Notes: a model not told the origin generated them from the sequence alone. A stretch of DNA of 64,000 nt from Pseudonocardia sulfidoxydans NBRC 16205 (GCF_007989085.1 NZ_BJVJ01000008.1:1-64000); one strand, 5' to 3'; counted from the first letter of the stretch, positions 1-8,963 are shown. A program made the numbers and translations.

Positions 1-2
1 GG

Positions 3-32
3 ACGCCCCCGGACCACACGGTCCGGGGGCGT
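3..32. terminator. Strong hairpin at the window edge, likely terminator
   Basis: A perfect 13-bp stem (ACGCCCCCGGACC, 3-15, pairing with 20-32) closes the 4-base loop ACAC and is followed by TTCT. The gene it would terminate lies outside the window to the left. Rho-independent function is inferred from stem strength, because the U-tract is short, as is common in high-GC actinobacteria. Confidence 0.6.
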
Positions 33-153
33 TCTGCGGTCCGGGCGCCGCAGTCCGGGTGTTGTGTGGTCCGGGGTGCACCGCCCCCCGGGATCGAGCG
101 TGTCGTCAGCGCTGTCCGGCGGCGCTCAGCACACGTTCGCCGGCGGGTTCCGC

Positions 154-202
154 ACCGGGCGTGTCGTCAGCGCGGGCACACAGCACTGACGACACGCCCG
201 GT
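154..202. repeat. Large imperfect hairpin upstream of kup
   Basis: Arms of 20 bp (154-173 and 183-202) pair with one mismatch that would be G-U in RNA, around a 9-base loop. The core GCGTGTCGTCAGCGC of the left arm also occurs as a near-exact direct copy at about 98-112, so the same word appears three times in 110 bp, twice direct and once inverted. It could be a terminator for a gene to the left or a regulator-binding repeat ahead of kup. Nothing else is recognised in 33-330 apart from the presumed kup promoter. Confidence 0.45.
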
Positions 203-330
203 TCCCGGCGACGCGCGCCGTCAGCACCCCGACCTTCGTGTGTGGGGGTCGTCGGCGAACTCGCCGCGTCGATCTACAGGCCGGCGGTGATCACTACTGT
301 CATCTCCCGCGACCCGTGCACACTGAGCGC

Positions 331-2322
331 GTGACCGACGCAGAGCCCTCCGCCGTCGCGGAGGCCGGGGCACCCGGGCCCGTCGAACCGCCGCCGTCCG
401 CACCGCGGCCGGCCATCGGGAACCCGGACCATCCCGCGGCGCACGGCGGCGGCCTCGCCGGGCTCGCGCTCGGGGCGTTGGGGATCGTGTTCGGCGACAT
501 CGGCACCAGCCCGCTGTACGCGATGCAGACGGTGTTCTCCATCGACGGCGGCGCCGTGAAACCGACGCCGTCGGACGTCTACGGGATCGTCTCGCTGATC
601 TTCTGGTCGGTGACGATCGTCGTGACGATCAAGTACGTGTCGTTCATCCTGCGCGCCGACAACGACGGCGAGGGCGGGATCATGGCGCTCGCCGCGCTGG
701 TGCGCGAGGTGACGAGGTCGCATCCGCGGCGGGCGGCGCTGGCGTTGCTGCTCGGGGTGCTGGGGGCGTCGCTGTTCTACGGCGACTCGCTGATCACCCC
801 GGCCATCTCGGTGCTGTCGGCGGTCGAGGGCCTGGAGGTCGCCGAACCCGGGCTCGCGGAGCTGGTGCTGCCCATCGGGATCGGCATCCTGGCGCTGCTG
901 TTCGTGGCGCAGCGCTTCGGCACGCACCGCGTCGGACGGCTGTTCGGGCCGGTCATGGTGCTGTGGTTCGTCGCCCTGGCCGTGCTGGGCGTCCCGCACA
1001 TTCTCACGCACCCGACGGTGCTCGCGGGCCTGTCGCCGACCTACATCGTGTCGTTCGTCGTCGACCACCCGTTCACGGCGTTCGTCGCGATGGGCGCGGT
1101 CGTCCTGTCGATCACCGGGGCCGAGGCCCTGTACGCCGACATGGGGCATTTCGGGAAGCGGCCGATCCGGGTGTCGTGGTTCGCGGTCGTGTGGCCCGCG
1201 CTGATCCTCAACTACCTGGGTCAGGCGGCGCTGATCCTCGACGACCCGAAGGCCGTCGACAACCCGTTCTACCTGCTCGCCCCGGACTGGGCGCGGTGGC
1301 CGCTGGTCGTCCTCGCGACCTTCGCGACGGTCATCGCCTCGCAGGCCGTCATCTCCGGCGCGTTCTCGGTGTCGCGGCAGGCCGTGCGGCTCGGCTACCT
1401 GCCGACGCTCACCGTCAAGCACACGTCGACGCAGGAGAGCGGCCAGATCTACGTGCCCGCGGTGAACTGGCTGCTGTTCGCCGGGGTACTGGTGCTGATG
1501 GTGACGTTCCGGTCGTCGGACAAGCTGGCCACCGCGTACGGCCTCGCCGTCACCGGCACCCTGATGCTGACGACGACGCTCTTCCTCACCTACGCGGCCA
1601 CCCATTGGCGCTGGCCGACGTGGCAGCTCGTGCTGACCGGCGTCGTGTTCGGTGGGCTGGAGCTGCTGTACTTCGCCGCCAACGTCACCAAGATCCCGCA
1701 CGGCGGCTGGCTGCCGCTGCTGATCGCGGCGATCGTCGTCACCGTGATGACGACGTGGCAGCGCGGCCGCCAGATCGTCACCGGCAGGCGGATCGACCTC
1801 GACGGTCCGCTGCGCGACTTCATCCAGGAGCTGCACGACGAGCGCGTCGCCCGGGTTCCCGGCATCGCCGTGTTCCCGCACCCCACCAACCAGACGGCGC
1901 CGCTGGCGTTGCGCGCGAACGTCGCGTTCAACAAGGTGCTGCACGAGCGGGTGGTGATCGTGTCGGTGCAGTCGCTGAACGTGCCGTACGTGCCGCTGAC
2001 CGAGCGGCTCACCGTCGACGACCTGGGCCATTCCGAGGACGGGATCGTGCACGTCACGGCCCGGTTCGGGTTCCAGGACGCCTCCGACATCCCGCAGCTG
2101 CTGCGCGAGTGCCGGTCGATGGCCCAGGAGCTGGACTTCGACTCCGGCACGGCCTCGTACTTCCTGTCGCGGCTGACGATCGAGCGCGGCGGGTCGGGTG
2201 AGATGGCGTCGTGGCGGACGCGGCTGTTCATCGGGTTGTCGCACAACGCGGCGACGCCGGCGGCGTTCTTCAAGCTGCCCCTGGAGCGGACCGTCGTGAT
2301 GGGCTCGCGGATCGAGATCTAA
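331..2322 (+). CDS. kup: Kup-family potassium uptake permease
   Basis: Low-affinity K+/H+ symporter of the Kup/HAK family, an inner-membrane protein of 663 residues as called here. The diagnostic motif FGDIGTSPLY lies at about residues 55-63, followed by around twelve hydrophobic segments and a C-terminal cytoplasmic domain of about 170 residues, as usual for the family. The frame is open upstream to an ATG at 238, but the GTG at 331 (VTDAEPS...) is preferred because the upstream residues are Arg/His-rich and unlike the family. A proline-rich tail of about 45 residues precedes the first membrane segment. The gene ends 4 bp before palindrome copy 1. No c-di-AMP (ydaO) riboswitch is visible upstream. 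Confidence 0.93.
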   Translation: MTDAEPSAVAEAGAPGPVEPPPSAPRPAIGNPDHPAAHGGGLAGLALGALGIVFGDIGTSPLYAMQTVFSIDGGAVKPTPSDVYGIVSLIFWSVTIVVTIKYVSFILRADNDGEGGIMALAALVREVTRSHPRRAALALLLGVLGASLFYGDSLITPAISVLSAVEGLEVAEPGLAELVLPIGIGILALLFVAQRFGTHRVGRLFGPVMVLWFVALAVLGVPHILTHPTVLAGLSPTYIVSFVVDHPFTAFVAMGAVVLSITGAEALYADMGHFGKRPIRVSWFAVVWPALILNYLGQAALILDDPKAVDNPFYLLAPDWARWPLVVLATFATVIASQAVISGAFSVSRQAVRLGYLPTLTVKHTSTQESGQIYVPAVNWLLFAGVLVLMVTFRSSDKLATAYGLAVTGTLMLTTTLFLTYAATHWRWPTWQLVLTGVVFGGLELLYFAANVTKIPHGGWLPLLIAAIVVTVMTTWQRGRQIVTGRRIDLDGPLRDFIQELHDERVARVPGIAVFPHPTNQTAPLALRANVAFNKVLHERVVIVSVQSLNVPYVPLTERLTVDDLGHSEDGIVHVTARFGFQDASDIPQLLRECRSMAQELDFDSGTASYFLSRLTIERGGSGEMASWRTRLFIGLSHNAATPAAFFKLPLERTVVMGSRIEI

Positions 2323-2326
2323 CCCT

Positions 2327-2366
2327 GTGAGCGGTAATAGTCGCTATCGCGACTATTACCGCTCAC
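2327..2366. repeat. Palindromic 3'-end element, copy 1
   Basis: A 40-bp palindrome with 18-bp arms (GTGAGCGGTAATAGTCGC) that pair perfectly around the loop TATC. It lies between the convergent stops of kup (4 bp away) and the DUF5995 gene (9 bp away). It is the most diverged copy: positions 6, 9 and 10 differ from the consensus and all three changes are compensated in the opposite arm. Flanks are CCT on the left and GAC on the right. Confidence 0.9.
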
Positions 2367-2375
2367 GACCCCTGA

Positions 2376-3113
2376 TCAGGGCGGCGGCAACGTCACTCCG
2401 AAGCCCGCGACGGACAGCCTCAGCAGCACCTGCCCGGGCGCGAGCAGGTCGGCGATCTTCGCCGCGGCCAGGACCTCCAGCTCGGCGAGCCGGGCTGTGT
2501 AGGCGTCGGGGCCGGCGAGGCGGGCGCGTTGCAGCTCGATCGCGTTGTGCCACACCTTCTGCCGGGACTCGCGCAGGAACCGTCGCGACGCCCGGCGGTT
2601 GAGCGGCGTCAGGGCGCGGTCGAGCAGCCGGCGTGCGGAGCGGGCGGCCAGTTCGCCGTCCTCGGACGCCACCCGCGCGGAGAGGATGCCATCGATGCGT
2701 TCGTGGTCGCGGCGGCGCAGGTCGAGCGACGCGGGGTCGGCGAACCCCTCGTCGGGGATCACGGCGAGGAGCGCCTGCGGCAGGTCGTAGTTGACGTGCG
2801 CGTTCACCCCGAGCAGCACGTGGATCAGCGACGGCAGCGACTCGCGCGCCCCGAACGCCAGCCGCCACGGCCGCGGCGGTGCCCCGCCTGCGAGGTCGGC
2901 ATCGAGCGCAGCCAGGTAGAACCCGGCGAACGCGACGTCCCACTCGTCGACCCACGCCGGGTCCTCGAACACGCCGCGGTCGACGGCCTCGCCGACGGCC
3001 AGCGTGGTGCGCCGGTAGGTGCCGAGGAAGTCGCGTTGCGCGGCGCGGCCCGGCGGCATGGCGTCGAGCCGTTCCTGCATGGTCGCGGCGACGGCCGTGA
3101 TCGCGCTGCTCAC
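2376..3113 (-). CDS. DUF5995 family protein
   Basis: A 245-residue soluble protein matching the actinobacterial DUF5995 family: N-terminal MQERLDAMPPGRAAQRDF, a WDVAFAGFYLAAL segment, then PWRLAF and the conserved GVNAHVNYDLPQAL block near the middle. Molecular function is unknown. The start is a GTG about 10 bp after an AGGA. It lies 40 bp downstream of the AhpD-like gene on the same strand, so they may be cotranscribed, and it ends at palindrome copy 1. Confidence 0.75.
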   Translation of the reverse strand: MSSAITAVAATMQERLDAMPPGRAAQRDFLGTYRRTTLAVGEAVDRGVFEDPAWVDEWDVAFAGFYLAALDADLAGGAPPRPWRLAFGARESLPSLIHVLLGVNAHVNYDLPQALLAVIPDEGFADPASLDLRRRDHERIDGILSARVASEDGELAARSARRLLDRALTPLNRRASRRFLRESRQKVWHNAIELQRARLAGPDAYTARLAELEVLAAAKIADLLAPGQVLLRLSVAGFGVTLPPP

Positions 3114-3152
3114 GCGGGCATCGTCCTGTGCGACGCCCCCGTGGGCCAGGGA

Positions 3153-3749
3153 TCAGCGGTGGTCCGCCACCACCGCGTCGGCGCCCCACGGCGTCACCAG
3201 GTCGTCGCGGTCGTGGAAACGTTCGGGCAGGTCGTCGACGATGTCCCAGGTCGCCGAGAGCCGTCCGAAGCCGACGAACACGCCGATCTGCACGCCCAGC
3301 TCGACGATCTCGGGCTCGGTGAAGTACGTGCGCAGGTCGTCGAAGACGGCGTCGTCGGCGGCGAGGTGGTCGGTGGCGAACAGGTCGGCGTAGCGCAGCG
3401 CGGCCTTCTCGGCGTCGGTGAGGTCGGGTGCCTCCTGCGGCTTCTCCAGCGAACAGACGAGGCCCTCGGTGACGCCGTCGGCCGCACCGGTCGCGGTGCG
3501 CAGGGCCATGCAGCTGCGGCACTGGTTGTGGAACGCGATGCGCAGCCGGGTCAGCTCGACCAGCCTCGGCGACAGCGTCGACGTCGCGGCCATGGCGCTG
3601 CGGAACGCGAGGAAGGCCTGGGCGACGTCGGGGCGCTGGGCGAGGACCCGCAGCAGGCCGAGGCCCTGCGGGTCGTCGAGGGCGGGGCCGAGCGTCGCGC
3701 GCAGGGCGGGGTCGAACTCGTGCGGGGGGATGGCATGCAGGCGGGCCAC
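3153..3749 (-). CDS. Carboxymuconolactone decarboxylase / AhpD-like protein
   Basis: 198 residues with an AhpD/CMD fold. The motif HNQCRSCMALR carries the CxxC redox pair of AhpD-type alkylhydroperoxidases, with the downstream helix LTDAEKAALRYADLF typical of the family. The GTG at 3749 is chosen because GAGGAGAGG sits just upstream; an ATG at 3785 is in frame but lacks this site. Activity is more likely peroxidase or thiol oxidoreductase than decarboxylase because both cysteines are present. It is upstream of the DUF5995 gene on the same strand. Confidence 0.82.
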   Translation of the reverse strand: MARLHAIPPHEFDPALRATLGPALDDPQGLGLLRVLAQRPDVAQAFLAFRSAMAATSTLSPRLVELTRLRIAFHNQCRSCMALRTATGAADGVTEGLVCSLEKPQEAPDLTDAEKAALRYADLFATDHLAADDAVFDDLRTYFTEPEIVELGVQIGVFVGFGRLSATWDIVDDLPERFHDRDDLVTPWGADAVVADHR

Positions 3750-3940
3750 GGGACCTCTCCTCGTCGAGGGACGTCCGAGTGTCACCGGACGAGGCCGACG
3801 TAGTCAAGGTTCTAACGACGCTCAACCGAGCGGGGGTTCTCCCCACCCGGCCCGGGGGTCGGCACGATCGAGACCGGGCCGCGGAATCGGCACGATTCTC
3901 CTCATGCGGGAGCCCCCCGCCCCCATGAAGGAGACTCCCG

Positions 3941-4705
3941 ATGACCCCCTACGGCAACGGTCCCGCCCAGTACGGTCAGCAGCCCGGCCACGGCTACCCG
4001 CCCCCGCCGCCGCGCCCGCCGGTTCCCGGTGGCCGCAGCTACGGCGAGGCACCCGGCTACCACCCGCCGCAGGGTTACGCGCCGCCGCAGGCACCGTCCC
4101 GGGCCGGTGACACCCGGCCCGGCCCGGCCCGCTCCGGTGGTTCGGGCAGGTCGATCGCGACGATCGTCGTCGTCGTGCTCACCGTGCTCGTCGTCGGTGG
4201 GGGCGCCGCGTACTGGGCGCTCGGGGGCTCGCTGCCGTTCGGTTCGGGTACGGCCGAGCCGGCTGCGGTGTCGGCGGACGGGCCCGTCGCCGGCGGGGGC
4301 GACTCCGAGGACACCGTCTTCGCCGGTGGCGCCGGCAGCACCCCGCCGGCCTGCCCGTTCACGGCGGCGCAGATCAGCTCGCTCGTCGGCCAGCAGATGA
4401 AGGACGACGGCTCGTGCCTGTTCGGTGACGGCAAGGGCGTCGCCCAGCTGAGCATCACGATGTCGAGCGCCTCGACCGGCGAGATCATGCTCGACACCCT
4501 GCGTGAGCAGGCGAGCGGGCAGTACGACGAGGTGTCGGACCGGTCCGGCGGCAAGGGGTACGTCGCGACCAAGGAGCTCGGCGGCGAGGCCGTCGCGGTC
4601 ACCGGCACGGGCGGCTACACGATCACGATGAGCAGCTTCGAGCGCTTCTCGACGACCGGCTACGGCCCGGTACTGAACAAGATCGCCGACGCGCTGCCCG
4701 CCTGA
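3941..4705 (+). CDS. Proline-rich single-pass membrane protein with extracytoplasmic domain
   Basis: 254 residues. Residues 1-65 are Pro/Gly/Tyr-rich and cytoplasmic, followed by one membrane helix (IATIVVVVLTVLVVGGGAAYWAL, about 69-93) and an outside domain with two cysteines (PACPF, GSCLF) that could form a disulfide. The outer domain resembles small actinobacterial ligand-binding or DUF3558-like domains but no family is certain. A clear AAGGAG lies 8 bp before the ATG. It is the only + strand gene between the AhpD-like gene and palindrome copy 2. Confidence 0.75.
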   Translation: MTPYGNGPAQYGQQPGHGYPPPPPRPPVPGGRSYGEAPGYHPPQGYAPPQAPSRAGDTRPGPARSGGSGRSIATIVVVVLTVLVVGGGAAYWALGGSLPFGSGTAEPAAVSADGPVAGGGDSEDTVFAGGAGSTPPACPFTAAQISSLVGQQMKDDGSCLFGDGKGVAQLSITMSSASTGEIMLDTLREQASGQYDEVSDRSGGKGYVATKELGGEAVAVTGTGGYTITMSSFERFSTTGYGPVLNKIADALPA

Positions 4706-4781
4706 CACCTCGCTGACGATCGCCGGGCTGACCGCCGCACTGCCGCCGGTCCCGCCGCCCGCTGACCGACCTCCCGGGGTC

Positions 4782-4821
4782 GTGAGTGGCGATAGTCGCT
4801 ACAGCGACTATCGCCACTCAC
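4782..4821. repeat. Palindromic 3'-end element, copy 2
   Basis: A 40-bp palindrome (arm GTGAGTGGCGATAGTCGC) whose pairing extends to 19 bp around the centre AC. It lies between convergent genes. On the minus strand its first bases contain the TGA stop codon (4818-4820) of the gene at 4818-5684. Flanks are GTC on the left and AGG on the right, the reverse orientation to copy 1. Confidence 0.9.
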
Positions 4822-5684
4822 AGGGGAGGGGCAGCGCGCAGCAGGTCGCCGAAGGTGCGGACCGGGGCCTGGCCGTCGGCCGGTGGTGGGCTCGGGGACA
4901 GGGCCGGGACCAGCACGACGCTGCGGCCGGTGAGCAGCGCGACGCGTTCCTGCTGGCCACGGACGAGGTCGGAGTCCGCGTCGGCGAAGACGGGGACCCA
5001 GCGCACCCGCCCGCCCGTACCGGTGACGACGAGGTCCTCGCCCACCGCGTCGTCGCGCCGGACCCGCTCGACCCCGCCCGTCTGCTGCGCGAGGACCTGC
5101 GCGGCACGCTCGTGGAACACCGCTGCGCGGAACGTCGCGACGAACCGTCCACCGTCGCGCAGCAACGCCTCACGCTGCGTCTGGGCGTAGGAGCGGAACT
5201 CGTTCTCGCTGGTGGTGAGGATCGTGTCGGCGACGACGGCCTCGGCGGAACCGAGCAGGTGGTCGCGGACGAGGCCGCCGATGGTCACGTGCGTCGGCAC
5301 GACGACGTCGCCGACTGCCTCCGAGAGCACGCCCGCGGCCAGGTCGGCGAGCTTACGTTCGAGCCGGAACCGCAGCTCGACGATCGAGGTCGCGTCGTCG
5401 TCGCCGTCGTCCTCCATGCCCGTCGGCGCGGCCGCCGCGGCCTTCGCACCGGCCGCGGCCAGCTCGATGCTCACCCCGCCCGCCGAGACCTGCTCCACGC
5501 GGCCGAGCAGCGCGCGCAGCTGCGCGGGACGGACCGTCATGACCAGTGCGGCGACGATCGCGAACACGAGCAGCGTGAGGAGCTGCGCAACCGGGAGCAG
5601 GCCGACGAGGTAGAGCACGAACAGGGCCACGAGTACGACGAGGACGACGATGCGGCCGCGCAGCAACCGCTGCTCAGGGGTCAC
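4818..5684 (-). CDS. Membrane protein of unknown function, two TM helices
   Basis: 288 residues. Two hydrophobic helices at about 10-30 and 33-52 are followed by a long soluble region with an acidic stretch (MEDDGDDD), an alpha-helical middle part, and a C-terminal part with VVTGTGGRVRWVPVFADADSDLV reminiscent of a small nuclease-like or protease-associated fold. No family is recognised. The final codon CTG and the stop TGA straddle the edge of palindrome copy 2, so the native 3' end may have been replaced by the element. Confidence 0.65.
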   Translation of the reverse strand: MTPEQRLLRGRIVVLVVLVALFVLYLVGLLPVAQLLTLLVFAIVAALVMTVRPAQLRALLGRVEQVSAGGVSIELAAAGAKAAAAAPTGMEDDGDDDATSIVELRFRLERKLADLAAGVLSEAVGDVVVPTHVTIGGLVRDHLLGSAEAVVADTILTTSENEFRSYAQTQREALLRDGGRFVATFRAAVFHERAAQVLAQQTGGVERVRRDDAVGEDLVVTGTGGRVRWVPVFADADSDLVRGQQERVALLTGRSVVLVPALSPSPPPADGQAPVRTFGDLLRAAPPL

Positions 5685-5723
5685 GTCTGGCTGGTCGGCC
5701 CCGGGCGGTCGACCGTTACCGCG

Positions 5724-6956
5724 CTACTTCGCGGCGCTGCCCGTCTGCCACTGCGCCCAGGACAGCTCCCAGTCGCCGTAGGTGTCGCCGAGCGGCAGCG
5801 CCGGGCCGCCGGAGTTGGTGATCTCGACGACGTCCCCGATGCCGAAGTGGTCGAAGAACCACTGGGCGTTGGCGGGGCTGAGGTTGACGCAGCCGTGGGA
5901 GACGTTGGCCCCGCCCTGCGAGCCGACCGACCAGGGCGCGGAGTGCACGAACTCGCCGTCGTCGGAGATCCGCAGGTCGAGGTCGACCTTCTCCTTGTAG
6001 TAGCCGGGCTGGCCCTCGCAGACACCGTAGGTGCAGGAGTCCATGGTGATGGTCGGCTGCTTGTCGGAGATGACGTGCGGGCCGGTGTGGGAGGGGAAGC
6101 CGGGCGAGCCGAGGCTGATCGGCATGGTGTTGACGAGCGCGCCGTTGTGGAAGATCTGCATCTGCTCGGCCTTGCCGTCGGCCTTGGCGACCCACGAGTC
6201 GTGGACGTGGATCGTCTCGCTGCGGGAGGTCTCGCCGTAGGTGCCGTTGCCGAGGTCGACGCCGAACAGGTCGGCCTTCAGGGTGATCGTGCTGCCGGCC
6301 TGCCAGTAGACCTTCGGCCGGTAGTGGACCTCGGTGTTGGACAGCCAGTACCAGTTGCCCTCCTGCGGCGGGTCGGAGACCACGGTGAGGGCCTTCTCGG
6401 CGGTGGCGTGGTCCTTGACGGCGTGGTCGAAGCGGACGACGAGGGGCTGTCCGACGCCGACGGTGGTCTGTGCGGGCGGCGGGATGAACGACGGGTACGC
6501 GGTGTGCGTCGGCGTCAGGGTGCTGACGGTGCGGTCGTCGTGGTGCCTGCTGCCGTCGGGGCCGACGGTGTCGACGCCGACGGTGTAGGTGCTGGCGTAG
6601 CCGAGGTCGCCGGTGGAAGCCCATTCGGTGCCGGTCCGCGCGAGGTCACCGGTGACGGCTTTGCCGTCGGCCTTGTCGGTCATGGTGACCGCCGCGATGG
6701 TGCCCCCGGTGACGGTGAGGTGCAGCGGGTCGCCGGGGTTGAAGGGCCCGCCGTCGGCGCTGGTGGCGACGACCGGTGCGGCCGGTGCGGGCGGGGCCAC
6801 GACGCCGCCGGTGAGCCCGGACGAGAGGGCCTCGGCCTGCCGCGGCGACACGATGACCAATGCGGACAGGACGATGCACGCGAGCACCGCCACGCCCAGC
6901 GACAGCGTCAGCCCGGTCCGGACCCGGCCCGTCGGAGTCCTCACGACAGTCCCCAC
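5724..6956 (-). CDS. L,D-transpeptidase (LdtMt2-like) with N-terminal Ig-like domain
   Basis: Cell-wall enzyme making 3-3 peptidoglycan cross-links outside the membrane. The 410 residues begin with a signal or anchor helix (about 15-38), continue with one or two Ig-like domains (about 55-240), and end with a YkuD catalytic domain carrying SHGCVNLS at 353-360; Cys356 is the nucleophile with the preceding His. The conserved GDVVEI follows. A weak lipobox (VLAC) is present in the signal, so it may be a lipoprotein. The C-terminal tail after the catalytic domain matches mycobacterial LdtMt proteins. It is transcribed alone, 39 bp upstream of the two-TM membrane protein. Confidence 0.9.
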   Translation of the reverse strand: MGTVVRTPTGRVRTGLTLSLGVAVLACIVLSALVIVSPRQAEALSSGLTGGVVAPPAPAAPVVATSADGGPFNPGDPLHLTVTGGTIAAVTMTDKADGKAVTGDLARTGTEWASTGDLGYASTYTVGVDTVGPDGSRHHDDRTVSTLTPTHTAYPSFIPPPAQTTVGVGQPLVVRFDHAVKDHATAEKALTVVSDPPQEGNWYWLSNTEVHYRPKVYWQAGSTITLKADLFGVDLGNGTYGETSRSETIHVHDSWVAKADGKAEQMQIFHNGALVNTMPISLGSPGFPSHTGPHVISDKQPTITMDSCTYGVCEGQPGYYKEKVDLDLRISDDGEFVHSAPWSVGSQGGANVSHGCVNLSPANAQWFFDHFGIGDVVEITNSGGPALPLGDTYGDWELSWAQWQTGSAAK

Positions 6957-7127
6957 CCCACCCCTCCGGCCCCGTCACGAGGCCCCCTGGGTACAGACTG
7001 CCACCGACGGGTTGGGACCCGTCGGCGAGGCGGATCCCTTGCGGCGCAATGAGAACCAACGGCACGAACCACGTCGACCGGGTTCTCGTGACAACCTGGG
7101 ACCGAACGGGACGAACGGGAGCGGATC

Positions 7128-8174
7128 ATGACGGTGTCGGCGCGGGTGGCCGCGTTCTGCGAGCGGTTCGGCACGACCGTGCCGGTACTGGAGGCCCCGA
7201 TGGCGGGCGCGTGTCCGCCGGAGCTGGCAGCGGCCGTCGCGAACGCGGGCGGCATGGGCGCGAACGGCGTCGTCCTCGACGGGCCGGCGAAGATCGCCGA
7301 CTGGGTCGCCCGGTTCCGCGCGGCGTCCGACGGTGCGTTGCAGCTCAACATCTGGCTGCCCGACGAGTCCGTCGACGCCCCCGACCGCGTCGCGGCGGCG
7401 ACCTCGTTCCTGGAGACCTACGGCACGCCCGGCCCGGACGTCGAGGGCCCCGACTTCCACGCGCAGTGCGAGGCGATGCTGGAGGCGGCGCCGACCGTCG
7501 TCTCGTCGATCATGGGTCTGTTCCCGGCCGACTACGTCGCGCGGCTGCACGAGCGGGGTATCGCCTGGTTCGCGTGCGCCACCACGCTCGACGACGCCCT
7601 CGCCGCGCAGGAGGCGGGCGCCGACGCCGTCGTTGCGCAGGGCATGGAGGCCGGCGGGCACCGCGGCACGTTCGACCCGGCCGCGGCGGAGGCGACGACG
7701 GTCGGGCTGATGGCGCTGGTCCCGCGGTTCGCCGACGCACTCGACGTGCCCGTGGTCGCGGCGGGCGGGATCGCCGACGGCCGGGGCGTCGCGGCGGCGC
7801 TGGCGCTGGGGGCGAGCGCGGTGCAGGTGGGGACGGCGCTGCTGCGCTCGCCGGAGGCGGGGATCGACGCGGAGTGGGCGAAGTCGCTCGACGGCCTCGC
7901 CCCGGAACGGACGACCCCGACCCGCGCCTACTCCGGACGGCTGGGCCGGGCGGTCGCGACGCCGTTCGTGCAGGCCTGGGCGGCCGACGACGGCCCACGT
8001 CCGGCGCCCTACCCGCAGCAGCGCAAGCTGGTCGGCCGCTTCCGCCGCGGAGAGACGGCGGGTGTCGACCGGGTGAACATGTGGGCGGGCCAGTCGGCGG
8101 GGCTGGCCCGCGCCGAACCTGCGGGTGAGATCGTGACGCGCATGTGGGACGAGGCGCGCACCATCCTCCTGTGA
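7128..8174 (+). CDS. Nitronate monooxygenase family FMN enzyme
   Basis: 348-residue TIM-barrel flavoprotein of the NMO / 2-nitropropane dioxygenase family. FMN-binding and catalytic blocks are visible: QGMEAGGHRG at 171-180 (His178 is the class I catalytic position), VVAAGGIADG at 209-218, and GASAVQVGTALL just after. It likely oxidises propionate-3-nitronate or related alkyl nitronates, but family members with other substrates exist. The TGA stop (8172-8174) lies inside palindrome copy 3. A good GGGAGCGG precedes the ATG. It is divergent from the L,D-transpeptidase gene. Confidence 0.87.
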   Translation: MTVSARVAAFCERFGTTVPVLEAPMAGACPPELAAAVANAGGMGANGVVLDGPAKIADWVARFRAASDGALQLNIWLPDESVDAPDRVAAATSFLETYGTPGPDVEGPDFHAQCEAMLEAAPTVVSSIMGLFPADYVARLHERGIAWFACATTLDDALAAQEAGADAVVAQGMEAGGHRGTFDPAAAEATTVGLMALVPRFADALDVPVVAAGGIADGRGVAAALALGASAVQVGTALLRSPEAGIDAEWAKSLDGLAPERTTPTRAYSGRLGRAVATPFVQAWAADDGPRPAPYPQQRKLVGRFRRGETAGVDRVNMWAGQSAGLARAEPAGEIVTRMWDEARTILL

Positions 8175-8210
8175 GTGGCGATAGTCGCTATGGCGACTAT
8201 CGCCACTCAC
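8171..8210. repeat. Palindromic 3'-end element, copy 3
   Basis: A 40-bp palindrome (arm GTGAGTGGCGATAGTCGC, loop TATG) that overlaps the stop codon of the upstream nitronate monooxygenase gene: TGA at 8172-8174 is bases 2-4 of the element. The next gene is co-directional and starts 70 bp later, so here the element lies between tandem rather than convergent genes. Flanks are CCT and GAC. Confidence 0.9.
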
Positions 8211-8280
8211 GACCCCAGCAGCTCGTCTCCCTGCGCCACGGGTGTGTAGCGTCGCTAAGAACCCCGATCGAGGAGTGCTC

Positions 8281-8694
8281 GTGCCCCGCTGGAACCCCGC
8301 CCACATCGCCCTGCGCGCCACCGCCGGCGCCTTCGTCCTGAACACGGGCATCGGGAAGTGGTCCGGCGACGAGAAGCAGGCCGCCGGCGTGCACGGGATG
8401 GCCAGGGGCACGTACCCGTTCCTCGACGCCGTTGCGCCGCAACCCTTCCTGAAGGGTCTCGCCGCGGGCGAGATCGCGCTCGGCGCTGCCCTGCTCGCGC
8501 CGTTCGTGCCCGCCGCCGTCGCCGGCGCGGGTCTCACCGGTTTCGCGGCGAGCCTGCTCGGGCTCTACCTGCGCACGCCCGGGATGCACACGAAACTGCG
8601 CCCGACGCAGCAGGGCACCGCCATCGCCAAGGACGTGTGGCTGCTGGGCATGGGTGCAGCGCTCCTGGCCGACGGCCTGCGCAAGAAGAACTGA
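8281..8694 (+). CDS. Small integral membrane protein, DoxX-like
   Basis: 137 residues with three or four hydrophobic segments (for example FLKGLAAGEIALGAALL and AAVAGAGLTGFAASLLGLYL). The arrangement resembles DoxX-type membrane proteins, but the match is weak. The GTG at 8281 is chosen over an in-frame ATG at 8242 because GAGGAG sits just upstream. It lies 70 bp after palindrome copy 3. Confidence 0.7.
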   Translation: MPRWNPAHIALRATAGAFVLNTGIGKWSGDEKQAAGVHGMARGTYPFLDAVAPQPFLKGLAAGEIALGAALLAPFVPAAVAGAGLTGFAASLLGLYLRTPGMHTKLRPTQQGTAIAKDVWLLGMGAALLADGLRKKN

Positions 8695-8708
8695 CCTCGC
8701 TCGGAGGG

Positions 8709-8963
8709 TCAGTCGCGTTCGCCGCGCATGGTGAGGACGACTCGCAGGACGTGGTCGACGGCCGCCGCGAACAGGGTGCCGCGCAGCTCGTCGCGGACGG
8801 CGAGGGTGTGCGACGCGAACTGCAGCATCGCCTCGTCGCCGAGTCGCCGGATCACGAGTGCGGCGATCTCCTCGAGGTCGAGGCCCGGGTTGTCGAGACG
8901 CACGAGCGCGAACGCGACGATCAGCTCCTCGTCGGTCACCGCCACCTCCACGGCGCCCATCAT
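8709..8963 (-). CDS. Small hypothetical protein
   Basis: Up to 84 residues, acidic and alpha-helical, family not recognised. The ATG at 8963 overlaps the stop of the preceding decayed dehydrogenase frame (TGATG), suggesting translational coupling. A GTG at 8939 (VTDEELIV...) has a better ribosome binding site, GGAGGT five bases upstream, and may be the real start (76 residues). It is the last gene of the GNAT operon, convergent with the DoxX-like gene. Confidence 0.55.
   Translation of the reverse strand: MMGAVEVAVTDEELIVAFALVRLDNPGLDLEEIAALVIRRLGDEAMLQFASHTLAVRDELRGTLFAAAVDHVLRVVLTMRGERD

Noticed and set aside
33..330. Possible ydaO (c-di-AMP) riboswitch before kup
   Set aside because: Common for kup genes, but the region lacks recognisable ydaO conserved blocks; only hairpin repeats seen.
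274..2244. Long open frame opposite kup
   Set aside because: Arg/His/Pro-rich, no domain; a by-product of high GC third positions in the real gene.
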